NCBI RefSeq assembly: GCF_009429125.1
Contig: NZ_CP045529.1
Span: 2,294,001-2,358,000 of the forward strand
Length of the DNA stretch: 64,000 bases
From: Luteimicrobium xylanilyticum
GTDB lineage: Bacteria > Actinomycetota > Actinomycetes > Actinomycetales > Cellulomonadaceae
Direction of reading: 5' to 3'
Part shown: positions 51,294 through 60,171 of the stretch, in pieces
How positions within the stretch are numbered: the first letter of the stretch is position 1
Layout of the letters: the number at the start of each line of letters is the position of its first letter
Made by a program: the position numbers and the translations under genes
The notes under the pieces: model-generated
The model's database searches: none
Told to the model about the DNA's origin: nothing
Seen by the model: the letters and a program-made list of their open reading frames with translations, nothing else

Positions 51294-51830
51294 GTGACTC
51301 GTCAGATCCAGCTCGCGCTCGCTGCCGTGCGCCCGCGCAAGGCCGACCCGTCCGTCCCCGTCCTGGGACCCTCGATCACGCGCATGCGCGTGCACCCGGG
51401 CGACCTCGACTACTACTGGCACGTCAACAACGGCACGTACCTGCAGATGATGGACGTCGCGCGCACGAACTACATGGCGGACATCGACGCGCTCGGCGCG
51501 CTCAAGGAGCGCGGCTGGTACGCCGTCGTCGCGGCGTCGACCATGAAGTACCGCCGCTCGCTCAAGCTCGGCGACCGGTTCGAGATCCGCACGCGCGTGC
51601 TCGGCTGGGACGAGCGCGTCGTCTACATGGAGCAGTCGTTCTGGCGTGACGAGGAGCTCAGCGCGCGCGGGCTCGTGGCCGGCCGCTTTCTGCACCGCGA
51701 CGGCTCGCGCGTCCCCGCGCCCGACGTGATCGCCTTCCTCGCGAGCCTCCACGGCCGTGAGGTCGAAGAGCCCGAGCTGCCCGACGACGTCGCCACCTGG
51801 GCGCGCGCCGTGGACGTCGCTCCCCGCTGA
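51294..51830 (+). CDS. Acyl-CoA thioesterase-like hotdog protein
   Basis: A 178-residue single hotdog-fold protein of the 4HBT/THEM6-like type. MRVHPGDLDYYWHVNNGTYLQMMDVAR is the signature region (cited parts: HPGDLDYYWHVNNGTYLQMM), with the Asp-x-x-x-HxNN pattern of thioesterases, followed by YRRSLKLGDRFEIRTRV and the WDERVVYMEQSF strand. It probably hydrolyses acyl-CoA thioesters or binds acyl groups. It is separately transcribed from a leaderless promoter. The acyl chain specificity is not evident. Confidence 0.85.
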   Translation: MTRQIQLALAAVRPRKADPSVPVLGPSITRMRVHPGDLDYYWHVNNGTYLQMMDVARTNYMADIDALGALKERGWYAVVAASTMKYRRSLKLGDRFEIRTRVLGWDERVVYMEQSFWRDEELSARGLVAGRFLHRDGSRVPAPDVIAFLASLHGREVEEPELPDDVATWARAVDVAPR

Positions 51831-51880
51831 CGCCCGCGGCCGGCATGGCGGGCACGCAGAGAACGCCCAGGAGCCTCGAC

Positions 51881-51886
51881 TATCCT
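51881..51886 (+). promoter_or_regulatory. Leaderless -10 (TATCCT) for the DUF3043 gene
   Basis: TATCCT, six bases (CAACCC), then GTG at 51893. Confidence 0.6.
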
Positions 51887-51892
51887 CAACCC

Positions 51893-52483
51893 GTGGCACT
51901 CCTTCGCAACAAGCAGTCAGAGACCCCCGAGCCGACTCCTGGGCTCCTCCCGGGAACCGGCGACGGCAAGGGCCGCCCGACGCCCAAGCGCAAGGAGTCC
52001 GAGGCCGCCAACAAGCGTCCGCTCGTCCCGACGGACCGCCGCGCGGCGGGCCGCGACGCCAAGTCGGCCCAGCGCGAGGCCCGCGCCCGCCAGTACCAGG
52101 CCATGAAGGCCGGCGACGAGCGCTACCTGCCGGCGAAGGACAAGGGCCCCGCCCGCCGCTACGTCCGCGACTACGTGGATGCGCGCTGGAACATCGCCGA
52201 GTACTTCCTGCCGATCGCGCTGCTGTTCTTCGTCGTGATGATCGTCACGACGGGCCGCGACGCGGTGATCTCGTTCGTCGTCCTCGCCGCGCTGTACGTG
52301 CTCGTGCTCATCGCCGTCGTCGACGCCGTGATCATGTGGTTCGGCCTCAAGAAGCGCCTGCGCACCAAGTTCGGCGAGATTCCCAAGGGGACGGCGTTCT
52401 ACGCCGTCATGCGGGCCTTCCAGCTCCGCCGGTCGCGCATGCCGAAGCCGGTGCACGCGAAGCACGGCGTCTACCCGGAGTGA
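51893..52483 (+). CDS. DUF3043 membrane protein
   Basis: A 196-residue protein of the actinobacterial DUF3043 family. A long basic N-terminus (GKGRPTPKRKESEAANKRPL, RAAGRDAKSAQREARARQYQ) with AMKAGDERYLPAKDKGPARRYVRDYVDARWN, cited in part as GPARRYVRDYVDARWN, is the family hallmark, followed by two membrane helices (FLPIALLFFVVMIVTTG and SFVVLAALYVLVLIAVVDAV). The function is unknown. It lies in a row with nadA and the thioesterase but has its own promoter. Confidence 0.9.
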   Translation: MALLRNKQSETPEPTPGLLPGTGDGKGRPTPKRKESEAANKRPLVPTDRRAAGRDAKSAQREARARQYQAMKAGDERYLPAKDKGPARRYVRDYVDARWNIAEYFLPIALLFFVVMIVTTGRDAVISFVVLAALYVLVLIAVVDAVIMWFGLKKRLRTKFGEIPKGTAFYAVMRAFQLRRSRMPKPVHAKHGVYPE

Positions 52484-52517
52484 TCCAGGGCCGTCCCGCG
52501 GAGTAGTCCTCGGGCTC

Positions 52518-52727
52518 TCAGCCCACCCGCAGCTCCACCGCGGGCGCAGCGGCCTCGCCCTCGTGCAGGACGGTCGCCGTCACGACGCCCTGCCCGGCGA
52601 GCGTCCGCCACGTCTCCCCGAGCCACTGCTCGGCGTCGTACTGGTTGGTGAAGAGAGGCGTCGCGGGCTCCGTGAGCTCACGCCCCTCGCCGTCGACGAA
52701 GCGCCAGGTCCACTGCGGCCGGATCAT
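52518..52727 (-). CDS. Small conserved protein of unknown function
   Basis: A 69-residue soluble protein: MIRPQWTWRFVDGEGRELTE, then TNQYDAEQWLGETWRTLAGQGV. The codon use and a strong GGGGAG seven bases before the ATG support it being real. Similar short proteins with a WTWRF start and DAEQWLGE core occur in other actinobacteria, but no function is known. It lies 13 bp downstream of pyrD on the same strand and probably belongs to that operon. Confidence 0.75.
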   Translation of the reverse strand: MIRPQWTWRFVDGEGRELTEPATPLFTNQYDAEQWLGETWRTLAGQGVVTATVLHEGEAAAPAVELRVG

Positions 52728-52740
52728 CCCCGTGCTCCCC

Positions 52741-53811
52741 TCACTGGCCCGGCTCGGACGGCGTCGCCGTCGTCAGAGCGCGGTTGATGCGCGAGGCCCA
52801 GAACGGGCCCTCGTAGATGAACGCCGTGTACCCCTGCAGCAGGTCCGCGCCCGCCTCGAGGTAGGCGCGGGCGTCGTCGACGGTGGTGATGCCGCCCACG
52901 CCGATGATGACGGGTCCCGCGCCGAGGCGCTCGCGCAGGCGCCGCACGACGTCCAGGCCGCGCGGCAGCAGCGGCGGCCCCGACAGCCCGCCGGGGCCGA
53001 GGTCGTGGGCGATCGTGGTGTTGACCGCGACCACGCCGTCGAGCCCGAGCTCGAGCACCAGGTCCGCGACGGCGTCCACGTCGTCGTCGACGAGGTCGGG
53101 AGCGATCTTGACGAGCAGAGGGACGCGCGGCCCGCCCGAGCCGGTCGTGGCGGTGTCCGCGGCTTCCCGGACCGCGACGAGGATCGGCCGCAGCGACTCC
53201 ACGGACTGCAGGTCCCGCAGGCCGGGGGTGTTCGGTGACGACACGTTCACGACGAGGTAGTCGGCGTGCGGGGCGAGCAGCCCGGCGCTGGTCGCGTAGT
53301 CCGCGGCCGCGTCGGCCGAGGGGGTGACCTTGGTCTTGCCGATGTTCGCCCCGACGACGACGGCCCGGCCGCCCGACGTCCTCCGGAGCCGCTTCAGCCG
53401 CTCGGCCGCCGCGGCCGCGGAGCGGTTGTTGAAGCCCATCCGGTTGCGGATCGCCCGCTGGTCGAGCACCCGGAAGAGCCGCGGCTTCTCGTTCCCCGGC
53501 TGCGCGTGCGCGGTCACCGTGCCGATCTCGACGAACGCGAACCCGATGGTCGCGAGGCCGCGGACCGCGAGCGCGTCCTTGTCGAAGCCGCCGGCGAGCC
53601 CGAGGGGTGCAGGGAACGACCGGCCGAGCGCCTGGACCGAGCCGGGGCCGCGCGTCGTGCTCTCGGCGAAGGGCGCGAGCGTCCGCCGGAGCACCGTGCG
53701 CACGCCGGGCACGACGCCGACCGCCCGGATGACGGAGAACGCGAGATGGTGGGCCTGCTCGGGATCGAGGTGCCGGAAGAAGCCCTGGAACAGGGCGGCG
53801 TAGACCTTCAC
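52741..53811 (-). CDS. pyrD: Quinone-dependent dihydroorotate dehydrogenase (class 2)
   Basis: The 356-residue flavoenzyme oxidises dihydroorotate to orotate in pyrimidine synthesis at the membrane. The N-terminal quinone-binding helix region is VKVYAALFQGFFRHLDPEQAHH (cited in part as FFRHLDPEQAHHLAF). FMN- and substrate-binding segments are LGLAGGFDKDA, EIGTVTAHAQPGNEKPR, RMGFNN, NVSSPNTPGLR (Ser base typical of class 2), KIAPDL and IGVGGI. GGAGGAG lies 7 nt before the GTG, which overlaps the stop of the upstream membrane-protein gene. Confidence 0.94.
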   Translation of the reverse strand: MKVYAALFQGFFRHLDPEQAHHLAFSVIRAVGVVPGVRTVLRRTLAPFAESTTRGPGSVQALGRSFPAPLGLAGGFDKDALAVRGLATIGFAFVEIGTVTAHAQPGNEKPRLFRVLDQRAIRNRMGFNNRSAAAAAERLKRLRRTSGGRAVVVGANIGKTKVTPSADAAADYATSAGLLAPHADYLVVNVSSPNTPGLRDLQSVESLRPILVAVREAADTATTGSGGPRVPLLVKIAPDLVDDDVDAVADLVLELGLDGVVAVNTTIAHDLGPGGLSGPPLLPRGLDVVRRLRERLGAGPVIIGVGGITTVDDARAYLEAGADLLQGYTAFIYEGPFWASRINRALTTATPSEPGQ

Positions 53812-54293
53812 GCGGACGCTCCTCCTTCTGCGACGAGGGGCCGCGTGTGCCACAGCCACCACAGGCCGACGAACGGCAGGACCAGCGGGATGTACCCGTA
53901 CCCGGACCCGAAGCCCGACCAGACGGTCGAGGCGGGGAACGCGTCGGCGTCGGCGAGGGAGGCGATCCCGACGGCGACCACGCCCACGAGCTCGACCGAG
54001 CACGACACCCAGGCGACGCCGCGCCAGGCTCCTCCACGCCACAGCGCGACCGTCGCGAGGATGTAGACGACGGCGGCGAGCAGCGAGAGCAGGTACGCGA
54101 CGGGCGCGTCGGAGAACTTCGTCGCGAGCTCGTAGCTCGCGCGTCCCGTCGCCGCGAGCGCCAGGATCCCGTAGACCGCCACGAGCACGCGCCCGAACCC
54201 GGCCCGGGTCGGTGGCGCTGCGTCGTGCGACGCGTCGGGGTGCTCACCGGTCACGGCGGTCTCCTTGCTCTCGGTCGTCTCGGGGCGCGGCAC
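53808..54293 (-). CDS. Four-helix membrane protein of unknown function
   Basis: A 161-residue protein with a short polar N-terminus and four membrane helices (VLVAVYGILALAATGRASYE, YLLSLLAAVVYILATVALW, VAWVSCSVELVGVVAVGIA and IPLVLPFVGLWWLW). The pattern resembles conserved actinobacterial proteins located just upstream of pyrD. The GTG at 54293 directly follows the stop of the preceding gene (TGAGTG) and its own stop overlaps the pyrD GTG, so the three genes form a tightly coupled operon. Confidence 0.8.
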   Translation of the reverse strand: MPRPETTESKETAVTGEHPDASHDAAPPTRAGFGRVLVAVYGILALAATGRASYELATKFSDAPVAYLLSLLAAVVYILATVALWRGGAWRGVAWVSCSVELVGVVAVGIASLADADAFPASTVWSGFGSGYGYIPLVLPFVGLWWLWHTRPLVAEGGASA

Positions 54294-54650
54294 TCAACCG
54301 GCCCAGACCTGGGTCATGCGCAGCTGCAGGAACGCGACCGTCACGGCCGCGAGCAGCAGCACCACCGAGCTCCAGCGGGTCCGTTCCGCGAACGCCACCG
54401 CCGCCGCGAAGGGCAGGATCAGCAGCGACGCCGCGACGTACCCCCAGAACAGCCCGGGACTGTCGACCGTGGCCGAGCCGGCGAGAAGGACGCCGGCCAC
54501 GACGGCCTCGACGACCACGAGGGCCTCGACCACCGACGCGCCCCAGAGCTGGCGCAGGATCACCGGACGGTCCCGGTAGACGAACCACCCGGCCCACGCG
54601 GCGAGCGCCAGGCTCGCGGCGACCACGAGCACGGTGAGGGGGACGGTCAC
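54294..54650 (-). CDS. Membrane protein of unknown function
   Basis: A 118-residue protein with four predicted membrane helices (VPLTVLVVAASLALAAWAG, VVEALVVVEAVVAGVLLAG, GYVAASLLILPFAAAVAF and VVLLLAAVTVAFLQLRM). No family is recognised with confidence. It heads the four-gene minus-strand operon that leads to pyrD, with a leaderless TAGGCT promoter. It is divergent from pepA. Confidence 0.75.
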   Translation of the reverse strand: MTVPLTVLVVAASLALAAWAGWFVYRDRPVILRQLWGASVVEALVVVEAVVAGVLLAGSATVDSPGLFWGYVAASLLILPFAAAVAFAERTRWSSVVLLLAAVTVAFLQLRMTQVWAG

Positions 54651-54657
54651 GCCCCGC

Positions 54658-54663
54658 AGCCTA
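54658..54663 (-). promoter_or_regulatory. Leaderless -10 (TAGGCT) for the membrane-protein/pyrD operon
   Basis: On the minus strand TAGGCT, seven bases, then GTG at 54650. Confidence 0.6.
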
Positions 54664-54730
54664 CCCGGATCGCCCGATCCGCCCCGAGCGCCGTCCGGCC
54701 TGCGCGCGGGCCCGGGCCGGGGACCGGCGC

Positions 54731-54736
54731 TAGCAT
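54731..54736 (+). promoter_or_regulatory. Leaderless -10 (TAGCAT) for pepA
   Basis: TAGCAT, six bases, then GTG at 54743. Confidence 0.6.
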
Positions 54737-54742
54737 CGCCGG

Positions 54743-56209
54743 GTGACAGACCTCACCGTGACCACCGCCTCCCCCGCCTCCCTCGACGTCGACGCGCTCG
54801 TCGTCGGCGCCGTCCGCACCGAACTCGGCCCGCGCGTCCTTGCCGACGCCCTGCCCGCGGCAGCCGCGACCCGGCTCGCCTCGCTCGCCCCCGCGCTCGG
54901 GATCACCGGCGCGCCCGACGACGTCCACCGCTTCCCCGCGCCCGACGGCGTCGCCGCCCGGGTCGTCGTCGTCACCGGGCTGGGACCGGACGCCGACGAC
55001 GCCGAGGCCCTGCGCCGCGGCACCGGCGCGGCGGTCCGCACGCTCGCGGGGACGTCGACGGTCGCCGTCGCGCTGCCGCTCGCGTCGGACGACGCGGTCG
55101 CCGCAGCGCTCGAGGGCGCCGCTCTGGGCGCGTACGCCTTCGACCGGTACACGACCGACCCCGAGAAGCCGGCCGCCGTCGGCGCCGTCCAGGTCGTCGT
55201 GCCCGACGCGAAGGCGGCGCGGGACGCGGCCGAGCGCGCACGCGTCCTCGCGACGTCCGTGCACCTGGTGCGCGACCTCGTGAACGCCGCCCCCAACGAC
55301 CTGTACCCCGAGGCCTTCGCCGGCGCGGCCAAGGACGCCGCGAAGGGCACGGGTGTCAAGGTCACGGTGCTCGACGACAAGGCGCTCGCCTCCGGCGGGT
55401 ACGGGGGGCTGGTGGCCGTCGGGCAGGGCTCGGTCCGCGGCCCGCGCCTGGTCAAGGTGGCCTGGTCGCCGTCGAAGCCGGCCGCGAAGGTCGCGCTCGT
55501 CGGCAAGGGCATCACGTTCGACTCGGGCGGCATCTCGCTCAAGCCGCCGACGTCGATGGTCGCGATGAAGTCCGACATGGCCGGTGCGGCCGCGGTGCTC
55601 GGGACCGTGCTCGCGGCCGCCCGGCTCAAGCTGCCCGTCGCGGTCACCGGCTGGCTGTGCCTCGCCGAGAACATGCCGTCGGGTACCGCGCAGCGCCCGA
55701 GCGACGTCATCACGATCCGTGGCGGCAAGACCGTCGAGGTCCTCAACACGGACGCCGAGGGGCGCCTGGTCCTCGCCGACGGCCTGGTCGCGGCGATCGA
55801 GGAGAAGCCCGACGTCGTGCTCGACGTCGCCACCCTCACGGGCGCACAGATGGTCGCGCTCGGAGCCCGCGTGTCCGCCGTCATGGGGACCGACGACGTA
55901 CGCGACGAGGTGGTGGCTGCCGCTGGCCGCGCCGGCGAGCAGTTCTGGCCCATGCCGCTGCCGGCCGAGCTGCGCGAGTCGCTGTCGTCGAAGGTCGCCG
56001 ACATCGCGAACATCGGCGAGCGGCACGGCGGGATGCTCGTGGCGGGGCTGTTCCTCAAGGACTTCGTCGGGAGCACGCCGTGGGCGCACCTCGACATCGC
56101 GGGTCCCGCGTTCAACGAGGCGTCGGCGTTCGGCTACACGCCGGTCGGCGGGACGGGCATCGCCGTGCGCACCCTGCTCGGGCTCGTCGAGGCGCGCGCG
56201 ACGCACTGA
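54743..56209 (+). CDS. pepA: Leucyl aminopeptidase (M17)
   Basis: The 488-residue cytosolic metalloaminopeptidase has the M17 signature NTDAEGRLVLADGL and the two-metal/substrate residues in LVGKGITFDSGGISLKP (Lys, Asp) and MKSDMAGAAAVLG (Asp). The N-terminal ~170 residues are the less conserved macro-like domain. It removes N-terminal residues from peptides; family members also act as DNA-binding factors in other bacteria. Gene order with lpd and the E2 gene downstream is common in Micrococcales. Confidence 0.94.
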   Translation: MTDLTVTTASPASLDVDALVVGAVRTELGPRVLADALPAAAATRLASLAPALGITGAPDDVHRFPAPDGVAARVVVVTGLGPDADDAEALRRGTGAAVRTLAGTSTVAVALPLASDDAVAAALEGAALGAYAFDRYTTDPEKPAAVGAVQVVVPDAKAARDAAERARVLATSVHLVRDLVNAAPNDLYPEAFAGAAKDAAKGTGVKVTVLDDKALASGGYGGLVAVGQGSVRGPRLVKVAWSPSKPAAKVALVGKGITFDSGGISLKPPTSMVAMKSDMAGAAAVLGTVLAAARLKLPVAVTGWLCLAENMPSGTAQRPSDVITIRGGKTVEVLNTDAEGRLVLADGLVAAIEEKPDVVLDVATLTGAQMVALGARVSAVMGTDDVRDEVVAAAGRAGEQFWPMPLPAELRESLSSKVADIANIGERHGGMLVAGLFLKDFVGSTPWAHLDIAGPAFNEASAFGYTPVGGTGIAVRTLLGLVEARATH

Positions 56210-56216
56210 CGGCAGC

Positions 56217-56254
56217 GACGCCGGGCCGCTTCCCGCGCGGGGCGGCCCGGCGTC
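56217..56254. terminator. Bidirectional terminator after pepA
   Basis: GACGCCGGGCCG at 56217-56228 and CGGCCCGGCGTC at 56243-56254 form a perfect 12-bp stem between two convergent genes; it includes the stop codon of the minus-strand gene. Confidence 0.8.
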
Positions 56255-56606
56255 AGGCCTCGCCCCGCCGACGGCGCGTGTTCCACTCCCGCATGCGCTG
56301 CGGGTAGCCGGTGCGGCGGACGTCGTACAGGGGGATGCCGAGGTCGTCGGCGAGCCCGCGCGCGGCCTTCTCGTCGGGCACCCGACGGCGCGTCCACTCC
56401 CCCGTGGTCGCGATCAGGAGCAGCGTCGTCGGCATGTCGCCGGTCGGCGGCTCGAGGTACGCCTCGACCCCGACCCGCGTGGTCACGAACGTCCGGAAGT
56501 GCTCGGTGGTGGCGCGGCGCGCGTCGGCCTGAGAGGGCCGCGCGTCGGCCGTGGGGGCGGACGAGGGGCCGGACGATCGGGAGAACAGGCGGCGCAGCCG
56601 GGACAT
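56253..56606 (-). CDS. Conserved actinobacterial protein of unknown function
   Basis: A 117-residue soluble basic protein with a variable, low-complexity N-terminus and a conserved second half: TEHFRTFVTTRVGVEAYLEP, TLLLIATTGEWTRRRVPDEK, GIPLYDVRRTGYPQRMREWN. Similar proteins are widespread beside pepA/lpd genes in actinobacteria, but their function is unknown. The ATG at 56606 is supported by a leaderless TACGCT six bases upstream. Confidence 0.8.
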   Translation of the reverse strand: MSRLRRLFSRSSGPSSAPTADARPSQADARRATTEHFRTFVTTRVGVEAYLEPPTGDMPTTLLLIATTGEWTRRRVPDEKAARGLADDLGIPLYDVRRTGYPQRMREWNTRRRRGEA

Positions 56607-56612
56607 GCGCGT

Positions 56613-56618
56613 AGCGTA
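56613..56618 (-). promoter_or_regulatory. Leaderless -10 (TACGCT) for the gene at 56606
   Basis: On the minus strand TACGCT, six bases (ACGCGC), then ATG. Confidence 0.6.
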
Positions 56619-56800
56619 GCCGGGGCTGCCGCGGTGCTCTCGGTCCCGGCGGTGGTGCGAGCACCGTCACACCCCGGGCGGCCCGCGCCGATTGGGGCGC
56701 GCGCGGCGATGGTGCCAAGATGGGTGGGTTGGCCTGGCGCCGCGCGCCCGGGCCCGACACCGTCGGGACAGCACGTCGGAGCAGAACCCAGGAGGAGCAC

Positions 56801-58180
56801 GTGGCCGAGACCCGCACGTTCGACGTCGTCGTGCTGGGCGGCGGGAGCGGCGGGTACGCGACGGCGCTGCGCGCGGCGCAGCTCGGCCTGACGGTCGCGC
56901 TCGTCGAGGAGGGCAAGCTCGGCGGCACCTGCCTGCACCGCGGCTGCATCCCCACCAAGGCGCTCCTGCACGCGGCCGAGGTCGCGGACGCGGCCCGCGA
57001 GTCCGAGACGTTCGGGGTGCGCGCCACCTTCGACGGCATCGACATGGCGGCGCTCGCCGCGTACAAGGACGGCGTGGTCGCCGGCCTGTACAAGGGCCTC
57101 CAGGGCCTCGTCTCCGCACGCGGGATCACGCTCGTCGAGGGCCACGGGAAGCTCGTCTCGCCGGACACCGTCGAGGTCGGCGGCGAGCGGTACACCGGCC
57201 GCAACGTCGTCCTCGCGACGGGCTCCTACTCCCGCACGCTGCCCGGCATCGAGATCGGCGGCCGCGTCATCACGTCCGAGCAGGCGCTCGAGCTCGACTA
57301 CGTGCCCCGCTCCGCGCTCGTGCTCGGCGGCGGCGTGATCGGCGTCGAGTTCGCGTCCGTCTGGCGCTCGTTCGGCGCCGACGTGCAGGTCGTCGAGGCG
57401 CTCGACCACCTCGTGCCCGCCGAGGACCTCGCCGTCTCCAAGGCCCTCGAGCGGGCGTTCCGCAAACGTGGAATCGGGTTCACGCTCGGCGACCGCTTCG
57501 CGTCCGTCGCCGAGACCGACTCGGGCGTCCGCATGACTCTCGAGTCCGGGAAGACGCTCGACGCCGAGGTCCTCCTCGTCGCCGTCGGTCGTGGTCCGAG
57601 GACCGCCGGCCTCGGTTTCGAGGAGCAGGGCGTGCGGCTCGACCGCGGCTTCGTCGTCGTCGACGAGCGGCTGCACACCGGCGTCGGGAACGTCTATGCG
57701 ACCGGTGACATCGTGCCCGGCCTGCAGCTCGCGCACCGGGGGTTCGCGCAGGGCATCTACGTCGCCGAGCAGATCGCCGGGCTCGAGCCCGCGCCGATCG
57801 ACGAGTCCGGAATCCCCCGCGTCACGTACTCGGACCCGGAGGTCGCGTCCGTCGGCCTCACCGAGCAGGCGGCGCGCGAGCGCTTCGGCGACGACGCGGT
57901 CGAGACGCTCGACTACAACCTCGCCGGCAACGGCCGCAGCAAGATCCTCGCGACGCAGGGCTTCGTCAAGCTCGTGCGCCGCAAGGACGGCCCGGTCGTC
58001 GGGGTCCACCTCGTCGGGGCCCGTGTCGGCGAGCTCGTCGGCGAGGCCCAGCTCATCGTGAACTGGGAGGCGCATCCCGAGGACGTCGCCGCCCTGGTCC
58101 ACGCCCATCCCACGCAGAACGAAGCCCTGGGCGAGGCACACCTCGCCCTGGCCGGCAAGCCTCTGCACGCCCACAACTGA
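56801..58180 (+). CDS. lpdA: Dihydrolipoyl dehydrogenase (E3)
   Basis: The 459-residue flavoprotein reoxidises dihydrolipoyl groups of 2-oxoacid dehydrogenase complexes with [24 protein letters not shown] binds [16 protein letters not shown] carries the redox-active disulfide, [16 protein letters not shown] is the NAD Rossmann motif, [17 protein letters not shown] is the second FAD motif and [13 protein letters not shown] holds the catalytic His-Glu. GTG at 56801 has AGGAGGAG upstream. The E2 gene follows after 28 bp, so the two are one operon. Confidence 0.96.
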   Translation: MAETRTFDVVVLGGGSGGYATALRAAQLGLTVALVEEGKLGGTCLHRGCIPTKALLHAAEVADAARESETFGVRATFDGIDMAALAAYKDGVVAGLYKGLQGLVSARGITLVEGHGKLVSPDTVEVGGERYTGRNVVLATGSYSRTLPGIEIGGRVITSEQALELDYVPRSALVLGGGVIGVEFASVWRSFGADVQVVEALDHLVPAEDLAVSKALERAFRKRGIGFTLGDRFASVAETDSGVRMTLESGKTLDAEVLLVAVGRGPRTAGLGFEEQGVRLDRGFVVVDERLHTGVGNVYATGDIVPGLQLAHRGFAQGIYVAEQIAGLEPAPIDESGIPRVTYSDPEVASVGLTEQAARERFGDDAVETLDYNLAGNGRSKILATQGFVKLVRRKDGPVVGVHLVGARVGELVGEAQLIVNWEAHPEDVAALVHAHPTQNEALGEAHLALAGKPLHAHN

Positions 58181-58208
58181 CGACACAATCGAAGGAGACC
58201 CCCAGGTC

Positions 58209-59981
58209 ATGTCCGAAAACGTGCAGATGCCGGCTCTCGGCGAGTCCGTCACCGAGGGCACCGTCACCCGCTGGCTCAAGCAGGTCGGGGACGACGTCGC
58301 CGTCGACGAGCCCCTGCTCGAGGTCTCGACCGACAAGGTCGACACCGAGATCCCGTCCCCCGTCGCGGGCAAGCTCGAGCAGATCCTCGTCCAGGAGGAC
58401 GAGACCGTCGAGGTCGGTGCCAACCTCGCCGTGATCGGCGACGGTTCCGGCGGCGGTGCGGCAGCACCGGCCGCCGAGGAGGCGCCCGCCGCGGCAGCCG
58501 AGCCCGAGCCCGAGCAGGCACCCGCGCAGCCCGAGGCCGCACCTGCGGCCGAGGAGGCGCCGGCCGAGGAGGCGCCCGCGGCGGCAGAGGCGCCGCAGTC
58601 CCAGGGCGGTGGCGAGGAGATCAAGCTGCCGGCTCTCGGCGAGTCCGTGACCGAGGGCACCGTCACCCGCTGGCTCAAGCAGGTCGGGGACGCGGTCGAG
58701 GTCGACGAGCCCCTGCTCGAGGTCTCGACCGACAAGGTCGACACCGAGATCCCGTCCCCCGTCGCCGGCACGCTCCAGCAGATCCTCGTCCAGGAGGACG
58801 AGACCGTCGAGGTCGGCGCCGTGCTCGCCGTCGTCGGCTCGGGTGCGGCCGCCCCGGCAGCCCCTGAGCCGGAGAAGGCGCCCGAGCCCGCTGCGCCGGA
58901 GAAGGCGCCCGAGCCCGAGCCCGAGCCCGAGCCCGCCCCGGCACCCGCGCCCGAGCCCGCGTCCGTCCAGCAGCCCGCCGCTCCCGCGACCCCGGCACCC
59001 GCCGCTGCTCCGGCACCGGCTCCCGCCGCGGCCCCCGCGGCCGGCGGCAAGTCGTACCTCACGCCGCTCGTGCGCAAGCTCGCCGCCGACAAGGGCGTCG
59101 ACCTGTCCACCGTGACCGGTACCGGCGTGGGCGGACGCATCCGCAAGGAGGACGTCCTCGAGGCGGCCCGCAAGGCCGAGCAGGCCGCCGCAGCGCCAGC
59201 CCCGGCCGCCGCTGCACCGTCGGCCCCCGCCGCGGCTCCGAAGACGGCGCTCGAGACCTCGCCGCTGCGGGGCACCACCGAGAAGGCCACCCGTCTGCGC
59301 AAGATCGTCGCCGAGCGCATGGTCGAGGCGCTCCAGACGCAGGCACAGCTCACGACGGTCGTCGAGGTCGACGTGACGAAGGTCGCGGCACTCCGTGCCC
59401 GTGCGAAGGAAGGGTTCAAGGCACGGGAGGGGGCGAACCTCACGTTCCTGCCGTTCTTCACGCTGGCCGCGATCGAGGCCCTGAAGGCGTTCCCGAAGGT
59501 CAACGCGTCGTTCGACGGCGAGACCATCACCTACCCGGCGCACGAGAACGTGGGCATCGCAGTGGACACGCCGCGCGGCCTCGTCGTGCCCGTGATCAAG
59601 GACGCGGGCGACCTCAACATCGGCGGCATCGCCCGAAAGATCGTGGACCTCGCAGGCCGGACCCGTGACAACAAGGTCGGCCCCGACGAGCTCGCCGGCG
59701 CCACGTTCACGATCACGAACACCGGCTCGGGCGGCGCACTCATCGACACGCCGATCGTCCCGGGCGGCACGACCGCGATCCTCGGCACGGGCACGATCGT
59801 CAAGCGGCCCGCGGTGATCAAGGACGCGGACGGGAACGACGTGATCGGCATCCGGTCGATGTGCTACATCTTCCTGTCCTACGACCACCGGCTCGTCGAC
59901 GGTGCGGACGCCGCGCGGTTCCTCACCGCCATCAAGGCCCGCATCGAGGAGGGCGCGTTCGAGGCCGAGGTCGGCCTCTGA
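58209..59981 (+). CDS. sucB: 2-oxoacid dehydrogenase E2 (dihydrolipoamide acyltransferase), two lipoyl domains
   Basis: The 590-residue E2 has two lipoyl domains (residues ~4-77 and ~137-210), each with the lipoylated Lys in [13 protein letters not shown], Ala/Pro/Glu-rich flexible linkers, a peripheral subunit-binding domain ([20 protein letters not shown]) and a C-terminal catalytic domain with the [15 protein letters not shown] active-site motif. The type-2-oxoglutarate/succinyl assignment follows actinobacterial annotation practice; it could equally be the shared acetyl/succinyl E2 of this phylum. It lies with lpdA, lipB and lipA, the enzymes that lipoylate and reoxidise it. Confidence 0.9.
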   Translation: MSENVQMPALGESVTEGTVTRWLKQVGDDVAVDEPLLEVSTDKVDTEIPSPVAGKLEQILVQEDETVEVGANLAVIGDGSGGGAAAPAAEEAPAAAAEPEPEQAPAQPEAAPAAEEAPAEEAPAAAEAPQSQGGGEEIKLPALGESVTEGTVTRWLKQVGDAVEVDEPLLEVSTDKVDTEIPSPVAGTLQQILVQEDETVEVGAVLAVVGSGAAAPAAPEPEKAPEPAAPEKAPEPEPEPEPAPAPAPEPASVQQPAAPATPAPAAAPAPAPAAAPAAGGKSYLTPLVRKLAADKGVDLSTVTGTGVGGRIRKEDVLEAARKAEQAAAAPAPAAAAPSAPAAAPKTALETSPLRGTTEKATRLRKIVAERMVEALQTQAQLTTVVEVDVTKVAALRARAKEGFKAREGANLTFLPFFTLAAIEALKAFPKVNASFDGETITYPAHENVGIAVDTPRGLVVPVIKDAGDLNIGGIARKIVDLAGRTRDNKVGPDELAGATFTITNTGSGGALIDTPIVPGGTTAILGTGTIVKRPAVIKDADGNDVIGIRSMCYIFLSYDHRLVDGADAARFLTAIKARIEEGAFEAEVGL

Positions 59982-60033
59982 CGGTCGCCTCTCCCGTCGT
60001 GACGCCCTGACCGGCGCGCGACCACGGCAGCCT

Positions 60034-60067
60034 GACGGCGCCCTCGTCCGCGGACGAGGGCGCCGTC
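60034..60067 (+). terminator. E2 operon terminator
   Basis: GACGGCGCCCTCGTCCG at 60034-60050 is a perfect 17-bp complement of the following 17 bases (60051-60067), a very strong hairpin just downstream of the E2 gene. Confidence 0.85.
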
Positions 60068-60157
60068 GTCGTCCGTGGCTCGGACCTGCCGGGACTCGTA
60101 CCCGCACACCGCGGCGAGGTCCGGACGACCCGGACGACCCCGACGAGCACGATGGTC

Positions 60158-60163
60158 TAGCGT
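60158..60163 (+). promoter_or_regulatory. Leaderless -10 (TAGCGT) for the TIGR01777 gene
   Basis: TAGCGT followed by eight bases and the ATG at 60172; AGG in the spacer is too close to serve as a Shine-Dalgarno site. Confidence 0.5.
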
Positions 60164-60171
60164 CGGCAGGT

